Origin: Solirubrobacterales bacterium
GTDB lineage: Bacteria > Actinomycetota > Thermoleophilia > Solirubrobacterales > 70-9
Assembly (NCBI GenBank): GCA_009691195.1
Contig: SHVA01000025.1
Location: 1 to 33,478 of the forward strand
DNA length: 33,478 nucleotides
Direction: 5' to 3'
Numbering within the stretch: the first letter of the stretch is position 1; every line of letters starts with the position of its first letter. Below, one piece after another: positions 7,989-14,740 of this stretch. The notes under the pieces were generated by a model. The model was not told the DNA's origin. It saw only the letters and a program-made list of their open reading frames with translations, and searched no databases. The position numbers and the translations under genes were made by a program.

Positions 7989-8624
7989 CTACCGCGCCGC
8001 CACGGCCGCTTTGACCGGCGTCTCGCCCGAGACGACGTCGAAGGACTTTCCGATCGTGTTGTCGGCCTCGAGCACCTCGGCCAGGACCAGCGCGACGTCG
8101 TCGCGCGGGATCACGCCGTACGGACTATCGGGCGCCGCGCTGACCATGGCGGTCCCCGGCTCGTCAGAGAGGGAGCCGGGGCGGACGATCGTGTGCGCGA
8201 GCCCGGCCTTCTCCAGCTCGGCGTCGGCCGCGGCCTTGGCCTCGAAGTAGGGCCGCATCTGCTCGGGCCAGTCGCCGGGATGGTCAGCGTTGATCGAGCT
8301 GACCATCACGTAGCGGCTGATCTCGTTGGCCCTGCAGGCCTCGATCAGCTTAACGGCGCCGCCGAGGTCAACGGTCTTCTTTCGCTCGGGCTCGCTTCCC
8401 GGGCCCGCGCCCGCGGCGAAGACGACCGCGTCGGCGCCCGCGACGGCATCGGTCAGCTCCTCGGTCTCGAGGTCGCAGATAAAGGGCTCTGCGCCGAGGG
8501 ACTCGAGGTCGGCGGCGTGGTCGGGGTTGCGGATCACGCCGCGTGCCCCGTGGCCCCGCTCGATCAGCAGCCCCAGCAGCCGCCTCGCGATCTTGCCGTG
8601 CCCTCCGATCACAACGACGTCCAT
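7989..8624 (-). CDS. NAD(P)-binding atypical SDR (NmrA/YwnB-like)
   Basis: This 211-residue Rossmann protein has a glycine-rich dinucleotide loop, IGGHGKIAR (6-14), right after the first strand, and VFAAGAG near residue 88 ends the fourth strand. VMVSSINAD and a later YFEAKAAADAEL contain the S and YxxxK positions of extended or atypical SDRs, followed by IVRPGSL. This matches the NAD(P)H-binding family often annotated as NmrA-like or sugar epimerase-like. Such proteins act as oxidoreductases or as redox sensors; which applies here is unknown. The ATG at 8624 is supported by TAGCCT exactly 6 nt upstream. It is transcribed towards the aldehyde dehydrogenase and away from the broken gene at 8691. 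Confidence 0.85.
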   Translation of the reverse strand: MDVVVIGGHGKIARRLLGLLIERGHGARGVIRNPDHAADLESLGAEPFICDLETEELTDAVAGADAVVFAAGAGPGSEPERKKTVDLGGAVKLIEACRANEISRYVMVSSINADHPGDWPEQMRPYFEAKAAADAELEKAGLAHTIVRPGSLSDEPGTAMVSAAPDSPYGVIPRDDVALVLAEVLEADNTIGKSFDVVSGETPVKAAVAAR

Positions 8625-8630
8625 GCTCCG

Positions 8631-8636
8631 AGGCTA
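8631..8636 (-). promoter_or_regulatory. -10 element, predicted leaderless start
   Basis: TAGCCT (minus strand) is followed by exactly 6 nt and then the ATG at 8624. Confidence 0.5.
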
Positions 8637-8657
8637 CGCCACCCGCCCGCGGCCTGC

Positions 8658-8663
8658 TTAGAT
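8658..8663 (+). promoter_or_regulatory. Candidate -10 of the broken small gene at 8691
   Basis: TTAGAT lies 27 nt before the GTG at 8691, leaving a short leader with a strong Shine-Dalgarno (GAGGAGGA, 8679-8686). A similar TTAGAT (12231-12236) precedes the cupin remnant at 12266. Confidence 0.35.
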
Positions 8664-8690
8664 CCCGCCCAATCGAGCGAGGAGGACGCA

Positions 8691-8969
8691 GTGGTGATCA
8701 TGAGAAGCAGGATCCGGGACTTCGACCGGTTCTGGTCCACCTTCACGAGCAAGGGAGCGGAGCTCCGCGCCGAGTAGGGGTCCAAGGGGGCGCGAGCCTT
8801 CCGCACCAGCGCCGACCCGAACGAGATCTGGGCGCTGATTGAGATAAGCCGGGAGCAGTTCGAGGCCTTCCTCGGCGACCCGCGCGCCCCGGGGCTGTTC
8901 GAAGAGGCCGGCCTGGAGGCGCCGCCAGAGCCCTTCTTCGTCGAGGCGCTCGGTGAGACCCGCGGCTAG
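8691..8969 (+). pseudogene. Small alpha/beta protein interrupted by an in-frame amber codon
   Basis: Starting at GTG 8691 or 8694 after a strong Shine-Dalgarno, the frame reads about 28 codons (IRDFDRFWSTFTSKGAELRAE), meets TAG at 8775-8777, and continues in the same frame for 63 sense codons to TAG at 8967. The downstream part (GSKGARAFRTSADPNEIW, then REQFEAFLGDP) looks like a continuous small protein of about 92 residues. It is reminiscent of dimeric alpha-beta barrel proteins of the antibiotic-monooxygenase type. One C-to-T change in a CAG codon would explain the stop. It may be dead, read through, or a base error. Its final stop overlaps the stop of the opposite lipoprotein gene. Confidence 0.6.
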
Positions 8970-9462
8970 TCGCCGGAGGTGAGGCGCGAGACGCGGCCCA
9001 CCGACTGCTCGATCAGGAGGTTGTCGGTCAACAGCCATTCGCCGTTGACCGTGCGCAAGTTGACGCTGAGGGAGCGCGGCTGGGCATCGCTATCGGGATG
9101 GTCCAGCTCCATGTAGACGGTGGTGAGTCGGCCGTTGTGGTCGGTGAAGGTGAGGTTTGGGACACCGACGAACTGGCTCTCCACCACCCCGAGCTCGCGG
9201 TTGAGCTCGGGCAGGGTCAGCTTCGCCTTGGTGGCGTATGCGGCGCGAGCGCCGCGGGCGTTCTTGTACTGGACGTCGCGCCACCACTCCAGCACCGCGC
9301 GGTGCGGGTCGCCGGCGTCGTAGTGGTTGATGTCGGCCTGGGAGACCACCCGCGGCCCTCGTCGCCCTCCTCGCCCGAGCCTCCGAGATTGACGTCGCAG
9401 CCCGAGAGCAGGCCGGCCGCGACCAGAGCCAGTGTGCAGAGGGCTGCCCGGGCGAGGGTCAC
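8966..9462 (-). pseudogene. Lipoprotein of unknown function, frame broken at a G run near 9355
   Basis: From GTG at 9462 the frame encodes a lipoprotein signal peptide (hydrophobic residues 6-19, lipobox LSGC with Cys at residue 22) and a Gly/Glu linker. It then runs into low-quality sequence. The other frame, from about 9352, encodes VVSQADINHYDAGDPHRAV and onwards to 8966, a soluble domain of about 125 residues. The tail NLRTVNGEWLLTDNLL resembles SnoaL/NTF2-like or DUF4878-like lipoprotein domains. Adding one G to the GGG at the junction restores a single protein of about 165 residues. A base-calling error is therefore as likely as real inactivation. The function is unknown. Confidence 0.6.
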
Positions 9463-9477
9463 GCGCCGAACCGCCTG

Positions 9478-9600
9478 CCGACCAGCATCGCCCCGGCGAG
9501 CACGGCGGCGATCGCCTCGAGCCGGACCTGGACGGTGAAGGCGAGCAACAACAACCCGTTCAGCGCCGGCGAGCTGAAGGCCTACGGCTACTGCGCCTAG
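9478..9600 (+). pseudogene. C-terminal remnant of a secreted protein
   Basis: One frame of 40 codons without a recognisable start ends at TAG 9598-9600. It contains SIAPASTAAIASSRTWTVKA and a C-terminal AYGYCA. The closing aromatic-Tyr-Cys after a Trp-rich beta strand is typical of the ends of exported actinobacterial beta-domain proteins. The middle appears to be missing. Assignment is by resemblance only. Confidence 0.35.
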
Positions 9601-9623
9601 CCCTGGAACGGGTGCGGGGCGAG

Positions 9624-9708
9624 TGCCCGGGGCGGGATTCGAACCCGCAATGCCCCGAGGGGCAGCGCCTTTTAAGGGCGCCGACTGTGCCAGTTCGTCT
9701 ACCCGGGC
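9624..9708 (-). tRNA. tRNA-Leu(UAA)
   Basis: An 85-nt class II tRNA. The acceptor stem GCCCGGG/CCCGGGC is perfect, with discriminator A at 9624. The anticodon stem GCGCC/GGCGC encloses CTTAAAA, giving anticodon UAA. A long variable arm and a T arm GCGGG-TTCGAAT-CCCGC follow. CCA is not encoded. It reads UUA, the rarest leucine codon in high-GC genomes and the one served by bldA in Streptomyces. Confidence 0.93.
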
Positions 9709-9714
9709 GCCCGG

Positions 9715-9745
9715 ATCCTAGCCTCGGAGCCGAGCCGCAGATCAA
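9715..9745 (-). promoter_or_regulatory. Promoter of tRNA-Leu(UAA)
   Basis: On the minus strand TTGATC (9745-9740) and TAGGAT (9720-9715) are 19 bp apart. Only six bases (CCGGGC) separate the -10 from G1 of the tRNA at 9708, so transcription would start at the mature 5' end. Confidence 0.5.
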
Positions 9746-9865
9746 GATAAGGAAAACCTAATTTCCGTTTATAAAGATTTTTCGGCTGGGTCCCCAGGCA
9801 TGAATCTGCGCAAATTGCGGGGTTATCGGTGCCGAATGGCGCTTGTTGACGCCTGATTACGCTGT

Positions 9866-9894
9866 TTGATGCGAAACAACCCCGTTGGTACCGT
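9866..9894 (+). promoter_or_regulatory. Candidate promoter of the sigma factor gene
   Basis: TTGATG (9866-9871), 17 bp, TACCGT (9889-9894). The surrounding 9720-9880 is clearly more AT-rich than its neighbours and holds the divergent tRNA promoter. Confidence 0.35.
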
Positions 9895-9941
9895 GTTCTT
9901 GTGCTCGAAGGGGAGACAACAGCGGCAAGGAACAGCGCGTG

Positions 9942-11363
9942 ATGGAAGCGTCCACTCTCACACACGCAGAACGCCGAGGCGGGATATTTTCCCGGCCCAC
10001 GCCCCTGCTCAAGCTTCAGGGCGACGAGAAGCTGGTCGAGATGACCCGCGAGGGTCACCAGGCCGCCTTCGAGGCGCTGGTCGCCCGCTATCAGGTTCGC
10101 CTGCTCGGCTTCTGCCGGCAGATGCTCGGCTCCACCGAGGATGCCGAGGACGTGCTTCAGGAGGTCTTCGTCGCCGCCTACCGGGCGATGGTCGCCGATG
10201 ACCGTCCGATCGCGGTCAAGCCCTGGCTCTACCGGATAGCCCGCAACCGCAGCCTCAACCACCTTCGCAAGCCGACCGCCGACGGCGTCGACGACATGGA
10301 CATGCACGTGTACGAGAACGGCACGAGCACCCACGACACGGTGCAGACCCGCGAGGAGTTCCGCAGCCTGCTCGCCGACGTCGGCAAGCTGCCCGAGACC
10401 CAGCGCTCGGCCCTGCTGCTGCGTGAGATCGACGCGATGAGCTACGAGGAGATCGCCCAGGCGATGGACACCACGGTCCCGGCCGTCAAGTCGCTGTTGG
10501 TCCGCGCCAGGATCGCGCTCGCCGAGTCGACCCAGGCCCGCCAGCTCACCTGCGGCGAGGTCCAGGTTGAGCTGGCCGAGGCCGCCGAAGGCCTGGCCAA
10601 GGCCTCCGGGCCGGTCCGCCGCCACGTCAGGAGCTGCCAGTCGTGCAAGGACTTCCGTGGCCAGCTTCGCTCCGACGCGAAGGTGCTGGCTGCGCTCTTC
10701 CCCGTCGGCCCGATCCTCGCCTTCAAGGGCTTCATCTTCGCCAAGCTCGGTGCCGCCGGTTCGGCTGGCGCTGCGGGCTCCGGCAGCGGTGCCGCCGGAG
10801 CGGGCGCCGCGACGGCCGCGGGCGGAACCGCCGCCTCGAGCGCCGCAATCGGAGGAGCCGCAGCAGCGGGTGGCGCCTCGAGCGCGATCGGCGGAGCCGT
10901 CGGCGCCGCGATCGGCAGCAAGGCCGTTGCCGGCCTCGCGACCGTCGCGCTGCTCACCGCAGGCGCGGTCGAGGTCAAGCACGTCACCTCAGCCGACAAC
11001 CACGCCGGCACCCACAACGCCAACGTTTCCAAGGCGATCGCAGCTCCCGCGACCGCGGTGCCGCTGGTGCCACCCGCGACCGAGGAGTCACCCGTCGTCA
11101 AGCCCGATGCCCAGCCGGTCGAGGAGGTCGTGGTCGAGCCGACACCGACCGACGGCTCCGCGGATCCCAAGCACGCCAAGAAGGACCCCGTCGCCGGCGC
11201 CGACGGCAGCCAGGCCTCGAGCGGCAGCGGAGCCACCAGCGGCGGGATCGCCACCGTCACCCCGCCCCCGGTCCCTTGTGAGGACGACCTCTCGGCCTCC
11301 ACCGGGGCCACGGGGAGCTGCACCGGGTCGACCACCACGGTCATCCTCGTTCCGACGAGCTGA
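9942..11363 (+). CDS. ECF-type sigma factor fused to a zinc anti-sigma motif, membrane helix and extracytoplasmic tail
   Basis: This 473-residue protein directs RNA polymerase to a specific promoter set. Region 2 (about 24-110) includes TEDAEDVLQEVFVAAYRAM, and region 4 (about 150-197) has LPETQRSALLLREIDAMSYE and a helix-turn-helix. C204 and the motif H228-x3-C232-x2-C235 follow, the zinc signature of ZAS anti-sigma factors, here in the same chain. An Ala/Gly-rich linker (about 270-325), a membrane helix (about 329-347) and a Pro/Thr/Ser tail of about 125 residues complete it, so the C-terminus should lie outside the membrane. The start is ATG 9942, with AAGGAA nine bases upstream. No separate anti-sigma gene is adjacent, which fits self-regulation. 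Target genes are unknown. Confidence 0.9.
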   Translation: MEASTLTHAERRGGIFSRPTPLLKLQGDEKLVEMTREGHQAAFEALVARYQVRLLGFCRQMLGSTEDAEDVLQEVFVAAYRAMVADDRPIAVKPWLYRIARNRSLNHLRKPTADGVDDMDMHVYENGTSTHDTVQTREEFRSLLADVGKLPETQRSALLLREIDAMSYEEIAQAMDTTVPAVKSLLVRARIALAESTQARQLTCGEVQVELAEAAEGLAKASGPVRRHVRSCQSCKDFRGQLRSDAKVLAALFPVGPILAFKGFIFAKLGAAGSAGAAGSGSGAAGAGAATAAGGTAASSAAIGGAAAAGGASSAIGGAVGAAIGSKAVAGLATVALLTAGAVEVKHVTSADNHAGTHNANVSKAIAAPATAVPLVPPATEESPVVKPDAQPVEEVVVEPTPTDGSADPKHAKKDPVAGADGSQASSGSGATSGGIATVTPPPVPCEDDLSASTGATGSCTGSTTTVILVPTS

Positions 11364-11371
11364 GCGAAGCC

Positions 11372-12220
11372 TTGCCGGAAGGGCCGAGCCTCGCCCGACG
11401 GGTGCGATTCAGAGCGGGCCGAGCGCCCCGCGGCCGCGCCCGCAGCGCCGAGTGCGAGCGCATGCGCGAGCGCCTGCTGGCCGATCCGGCGCGCTCTGAG
11501 GCCGACCGCGAGCTGCTGAGGAGCTTGGAGGCCCGGGTCGACGGCGCCGACGACATGTGGCGCGCCGAGAGCGACCTCTACCTCGCGACCGGGCTCAGCG
11601 CCATCCACCTGATCGACGAGGCGCTTGGGGCGACCGGCTCCGCGGAGCCCGGCAGCATCCTCGACCTGCCCTGCGGCTACGGGCGCGTCCTGCGCTTCCT
11701 GCGTGCCCGCTTCCGTGGGGCCGAGATCGTCGCCTCCGACATCCACAGCGGGGGCGTGCGCTTCTGCGAGCGGCGCCTGGGCGCGGTCCCCCACCCCTCC
11801 AGCGAGGAGCTCGACCAAGTCGAGTTCGGGCGGCGCTTCGAGCTCATCTTCTGCGGCTCGCTCGCGACCCATCTGGGCGAGCGCGACCTCGGAGCGCTGC
11901 TGGCGCTGATCGAGCGCAGCCTCTCGCCCCGAGGCCTGGCGATCCTGACGACCAACGGCAGCTCCCTCGCCGAGGCGCCCGACGACAACCTGACCGGCGC
12001 CCTGCGGGAGGGCGCCGCCGCCGGGCTGGTCGCCGCCTTCGAGCGCGACGGCTTCGGCTTCGAGCCCTACGAGCGGCGGGGAAGCTCAGGGCGCTACGGC
12101 TCCACGCTGGTCTCACGCCCCTGGCTGCGCGAGCGCGCCGGCGCCCTGGGGCTTCGCCAAGCGTGGCTCGGCGAGCGCGCCTGGCTCGGCTACCAGGACG
12201 CGATCGCCCTGGCCCACTAG
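11372..12220 (+). CDS. SAM-dependent methyltransferase, class I
   Basis: A soluble methyltransferase of up to 282 residues. SAM motif I is ILDLPCGYGRVLRFL at about residues 95-109, and the acidic end of strand 2 is IVASDIHSGG. A post-I segment reads FELIFCGSLATHL, with a later strand GLAILTTNG. The acceptor substrate cannot be told. It starts eight bases after the sigma factor stop, so the two are probably co-transcribed. The start is ambiguous: TTG 11372, GTG 11402 and ATG 11462 are in frame, and none has a strong ribosome-binding site. The N-terminal 30 residues are Arg-rich and may not be translated. Confidence 0.8.
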   Translation: MPEGPSLARRVRFRAGRAPRGRARSAECERMRERLLADPARSEADRELLRSLEARVDGADDMWRAESDLYLATGLSAIHLIDEALGATGSAEPGSILDLPCGYGRVLRFLRARFRGAEIVASDIHSGGVRFCERRLGAVPHPSSEELDQVEFGRRFELIFCGSLATHLGERDLGALLALIERSLSPRGLAILTTNGSSLAEAPDDNLTGALREGAAAGLVAAFERDGFGFEPYERRGSSGRYGSTLVSRPWLRERAGALGLRQAWLGERAWLGYQDAIALAH

Positions 12221-12265
12221 CCCGCACCCCTTAGATTTGCTGCGTCACCACATTCGATCGAGGGA

Positions 12266-12512
12266 GTGAGCGTCGGCCCACACGTCGCGGGGCCGGAGGA
12301 CGGCAAGGCCGGGTTCCTCGGAAGCATCGGAGTCAGGTTCATGGCCGACGGCGCCGAGACAGGCGGCGGCTTCTCCCTGTATGGGAGGGGCAGTGGGTGC
12401 CGACCCCGAGGTGATGACCGCGATGCCGGCCCGCTACGAGCTCGAGGTCCAGCCCGAGAGCATCCCCGGCCTGCTGGAGCGCTTCGACCTGGTGATCGGC
12501 GAGCCCGGCTAG
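12266..12512 (+). pseudogene. Cupin-domain protein remnant with the middle deleted
   Basis: The first 40 or so codons from GTG 12266 read like the beginning of a quercetin-dioxygenase-type cupin (GPHVAGPEDGKAGFLGSIGV, then GAETGGGFSL). The last 40, in another frame, read like its end (DPEVMTAMPARYELEV, SIPGLLERFDLVI) and stop at TAG 12510-12512. The cupin core with its metal-binding histidines, about 100 codons, is missing between about 12385 and 12395, where the frame also changes. The stop interlocks with the stop of the opposite R2lox-like gene in one CTAG. TTAGAT at 12231-12236 may be the old -10. Confidence 0.55.
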
Positions 12513-13447
12513 AAGAGGCCGATCACCTTCAACCGGCGCGAGAGGCACTGCGCGGCGAAGGCGTGTGTCTCCTCGCGGGAGACCCCGAACAGGTCCGAGT
12601 CGTCCTCCTCGTCCCAGGGCGGGTCGATCACCCTGTCGGCGACCGGGACGGCCTCCTCGAGCATTCCCTGGATGACGCCGCGGAAGCGGTCGTCGGTGTT
12701 GACCATGTCGGTGATGAAGCGGACGCCGAAGGCGATGTGGCGGTGCTCGTCGCGGGCGACGTTGCTGAAGCCCTCCACGAAGCCGGGCAGCGTCTTCTGG
12801 GTGGTGTTGTAGTCGATGATGAAGTGCTGGCCCGAGAGAGCCAGCATTCCCTCGATCACCATGTGGTACAGGGTGATCGCCTCGACAAGGGTGTCGATGT
12901 CGCCGGGCTCGTTGGCGAGGCGGTCGACCCGGCTCTTGAGCAGGTCGTCAAAGAGCTCGTGGAACGCCTCGTTGGTGTGCTCCTCGGTGGCCTTGAGGCG
13001 GGCGGCGAGGTCGTCGGCGCCGTCGAGCACACCGACCTGCCCGTAGAAGCAGTCGAAGAAGCGGACGTGGCGGGCCTCGTCGGCGATCTGGGTGGCGAGG
13101 AAGATCCGCTGGGTCTCCTCGGGGGCCGCGCGCATCATCGGCCCCAGCTCGTCGGCCACCTTCTGCTCGCCGATGAAGAAGCTCGACAGCCCGTACATGC
13201 GCTGGAAGCGCTCCTCCTCGGGGATCCGCTCGTGCCAGTCGATCTTGTCCTGGCTGAAGTCGAGGTCCTGGGTCGCCCACTGCTGGCGCTCCCAGAGCTC
13301 GTACAGCTCCGTGTAGCCCAGCAGCTTGGCCTTGCCGCGGTCGGCGGACTCCTCGAGTGCGGGGTCGGAGGTGGCCTTGAAGTCCTCGCGGCCGGCCCTC
13401 GACGGGGCGCTCACGGTTACCTCGACGTCCTCGGTCCTGGCCTCCAC
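12509..13447 (-). CDS. R2-like ligand-binding oxidase (R2lox family), ferritin-like
   Basis: This 312-residue helical protein has a dinuclear metal site: E94, E124/H127 (DEARH), E199 (EGMLALSG) and E234/H237 (DEHRH). V97 (third residue after E94) and Y194 (fifth before E199) match the positions that form the Val-Tyr ether cross-link in R2lox proteins. The radical-tyrosine position of class Ia R2 is a Phe (F131). No nrdA/nrdE large subunit is nearby, again favouring R2lox over ribonucleotide reductase. The family holds a Mn/Fe cofactor and a bound fatty acid; its physiological substrate is not established. GTG 13447 is chosen because GGAGGAGAGGAG lies just upstream. The candidate promoter at 13487 carries a perfect palindrome in its -35 region. 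Confidence 0.78.
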   Translation of the reverse strand: MEARTEDVEVTVSAPSRAGREDFKATSDPALEESADRGKAKLLGYTELYELWERQQWATQDLDFSQDKIDWHERIPEEERFQRMYGLSSFFIGEQKVADELGPMMRAAPEETQRIFLATQIADEARHVRFFDCFYGQVGVLDGADDLAARLKATEEHTNEAFHELFDDLLKSRVDRLANEPGDIDTLVEAITLYHMVIEGMLALSGQHFIIDYNTTQKTLPGFVEGFSNVARDEHRHIAFGVRFITDMVNTDDRFRGVIQGMLEEAVPVADRVIDPPWDEEDDSDLFGVSREETHAFAAQCLSRRLKVIGLF

Positions 13448-13486
13448 CTGGGCTCCTCTCCTCCGGTTACCTGCGCGGACGGGCAC

Positions 13487-13492
13487 AGACTA
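13487..13492 (-). promoter_or_regulatory. Candidate -10 of the R2lox-like gene
   Basis: TAGTCT on the minus strand, about 40 nt before the GTG at 13447. The leader contains a strong Shine-Dalgarno. Confidence 0.35.
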
Positions 13493-13501
13493 GCGGGGAA
13501 A

Positions 13502-13517
13502 CTGGCTGGCCAGCCAG
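13502..13517. promoter_or_regulatory. Perfect 16-bp palindrome, candidate operator
   Basis: CTGGCTGGCCAGCCAG covers the expected -35 region of the R2lox-like gene. It shares the TGGCCA core and GGCTG/CAGCC arms with the palindrome at 6423-6442, but with different arm spacing. Confidence 0.4.
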
Positions 13518-13524
13518 GATGTCC

Positions 13525-13608
13525 CTGGTCGCGGAAGAAGTCAGACACGTCGTTGTGGGTGAGCTGCTTCTGCTTCTTTCCGTCCGCGCGCATCCGGAAC
13601 AGCTCGGC
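13525..13608 (-). pseudogene. TolB/WD40-like beta-propeller repeat remnant
   Basis: The minus strand encodes LFRMRADGKKQKQLTHNDVS followed by DFF. This is one blade of the PD40/TolB-like propeller type (I/L-x-R-M-x-A-D-G ... L-T-x-N ... D). It has no start, no clean stop and no further blades, so it is a gene fragment wedged between two intact genes. Confidence 0.45.
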
Positions 13609-13625
13609 GGCAGCGCAAGGCCTCG

Positions 13626-14342
13626 CTAGAAGGTCTCGGTATCGCCGGGCTTCATCAGGACCACCTTCGACGAGGTCTTCGACTCCACGTCGGACTTGAA
13701 GGCGCCGGAGTCGGTCTCGATCGGCGGGTATGTGTCGTAGTGGATCGGCACCACCGTCTCGGCGCCGATCAGCTCGGCGGCGGTGACGGCGTCGTGGCGG
13801 TCCATCGTGTAGTGGCCGCCGATCGGGATCAACGCGACGTCCACCGGGGTGCTGTTCGCGATCAGCTTGAGGTCGCCGAACAGGGCGGTGTCGCCGAGGT
13901 GGTAGATGGTCTTGCCGCCGATCTTGATCACCAGGCCGCAGCTCGCGCCGATCACGGTGCCTGTGGTCGGGCTGAAGGGGCGCTCGGCGCCGGCGGCGGG
14001 GACGGTGTTGCTGTGGACGGCCTGGACCAGCTTCACCCATCCCCAGTCGAACTCGAAGGTGCCGCCGAGGTTGGGGTCGCCGGCGACCTCGAGGCCCTCC
14101 TCGTCGAGGAGGTTGGCGAGCTCGGAGATCGCGAGGAAGGGGGCGCCGGTGCGCTTGCCGACCGCGACCGCGTCCGCGTAGTGGTCCTGGTGGCCGTGGG
14201 TGAGCAGGATGTGGGTCGGGTCGACCTCCTCGGCACTCACCTTCGCCGCAGGGTTGTGGGGGGCCAGGGAGGGGTCTACGAGCACCCGCGCGGTGCCGTC
14301 GCTGAGCTGGACCGTCGAGTGACCGATGTAGTGGATCTCCAT
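13626..14342 (-). CDS. Metal-dependent hydrolase, metallo-beta-lactamase fold (UPF0173-like)
   Basis: A compact 238-residue MBL-fold protein that begins directly at the first strand. The HxHxDH motif is THGHQDH, with H49, H51, D53 and H54. Further candidate metal ligands are H110, D151 (LGDTALF) and H201 (PIHYDT), and GGHYTM lies at 175-180. Size and motif set fit the UPF0173/YtkL group of stand-alone MBL hydrolases, whose natural substrate is not known. GAGGAG before the ATG is a good ribosome site. It follows the small gene at 14348 by five bases and is probably the last gene of that unit. Confidence 0.88.
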   Translation of the reverse strand: MEIHYIGHSTVQLSDGTARVLVDPSLAPHNPAAKVSAEEVDPTHILLTHGHQDHYADAVAVGKRTGAPFLAISELANLLDEEGLEVAGDPNLGGTFEFDWGWVKLVQAVHSNTVPAAGAERPFSPTTGTVIGASCGLVIKIGGKTIYHLGDTALFGDLKLIANSTPVDVALIPIGGHYTMDRHDAVTAAELIGAETVVPIHYDTYPPIETDSGAFKSDVESKTSSKVVLMKPGDTETF

Positions 14343-14347
14343 GCTTG

Positions 14348-14704
14348 CTACTCCTCCGTTTCCTCGGGGGGCTCGCCGTCGGCGGTCCCCTGCTTTTCGA
14401 GCTTCTCGGCAAGTGCCCAGCCGACCGCGACTCCAACCATCATCCCCATCCTTGCTTCCTCGGCGAGCAGGGTGCGGACGGCCTTGAGCCGCGCATCCTC
14501 GTCGGGCGTCGTCGAGGCCTTGAGCATCTCGGACTCGTGCGACTCGCCGAACCAGCCGCCTGCGTGCATCGCCTCGGCCAGCACCACCTGCAGGCGCGGG
14601 GCGGCTCGGCCGATCGCCTCCTGGGCCTCGCCGAAGGCGGCCGGGTCAGACAGCGAGTCGATCGCCGCCTCAATCTCCTCATCCGAGTAGGACCCTCTCG
14701 TCAC
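14348..14704 (-). CDS. Small conserved-looking protein of unknown function
   Basis: 118 residues, not recognised. It is mainly helical with no signal peptide. A short hydrophobic stretch (about 86-98, MGMMVGVAVGWAL) is too weak to call a membrane helix with confidence. The C-terminal tail is Glu/Pro-rich. The GTG start at 14704 has TATCTT exactly 6 nt upstream, predicting a leaderless message. It heads a likely two-gene unit with the MBL hydrolase. Confidence 0.7.
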   Translation of the reverse strand: MTRGSYSDEEIEAAIDSLSDPAAFGEAQEAIGRAAPRLQVVLAEAMHAGGWFGESHESEMLKASTTPDEDARLKAVRTLLAEEARMGMMVGVAVGWALAEKLEKQGTADGEPPEETEE

Positions 14705-14710
14705 CGGGGC

Positions 14711-14716
14711 AAGATA
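14711..14716 (-). promoter_or_regulatory. -10 element, predicted leaderless start
   Basis: TATCTT (minus strand), 6 nt, then the GTG at 14704. It lies in the 36-bp gap after the GNAT gene, so this promoter would re-initiate transcription inside the run of minus-strand genes. Confidence 0.5.
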
Positions 14717-14740
14717 CCCGCCGGGATCGGCGGCAGAGGG

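Noticed and set aside
10750-10920. Ala/Gly-rich repeat-like DNA in the sigma factor gene
   Set aside because: It is low-complexity coding sequence for a linker, with no regular DNA repeat unit.
12509-13447. Class Ia/Ic ribonucleotide reductase small subunit
   Set aside because: The cross-link Val/Tyr positions, the EGMLALSG motif and the absence of a large subunit favour R2lox; not fully excluded without phylogeny.
12266-13699. Plus-strand reading frame of 477 codons running through the cupin remnant
   Set aside because: After the first 40 codons it is antisense to the R2lox-like gene; only the ends up to 12512 resemble a cupin.
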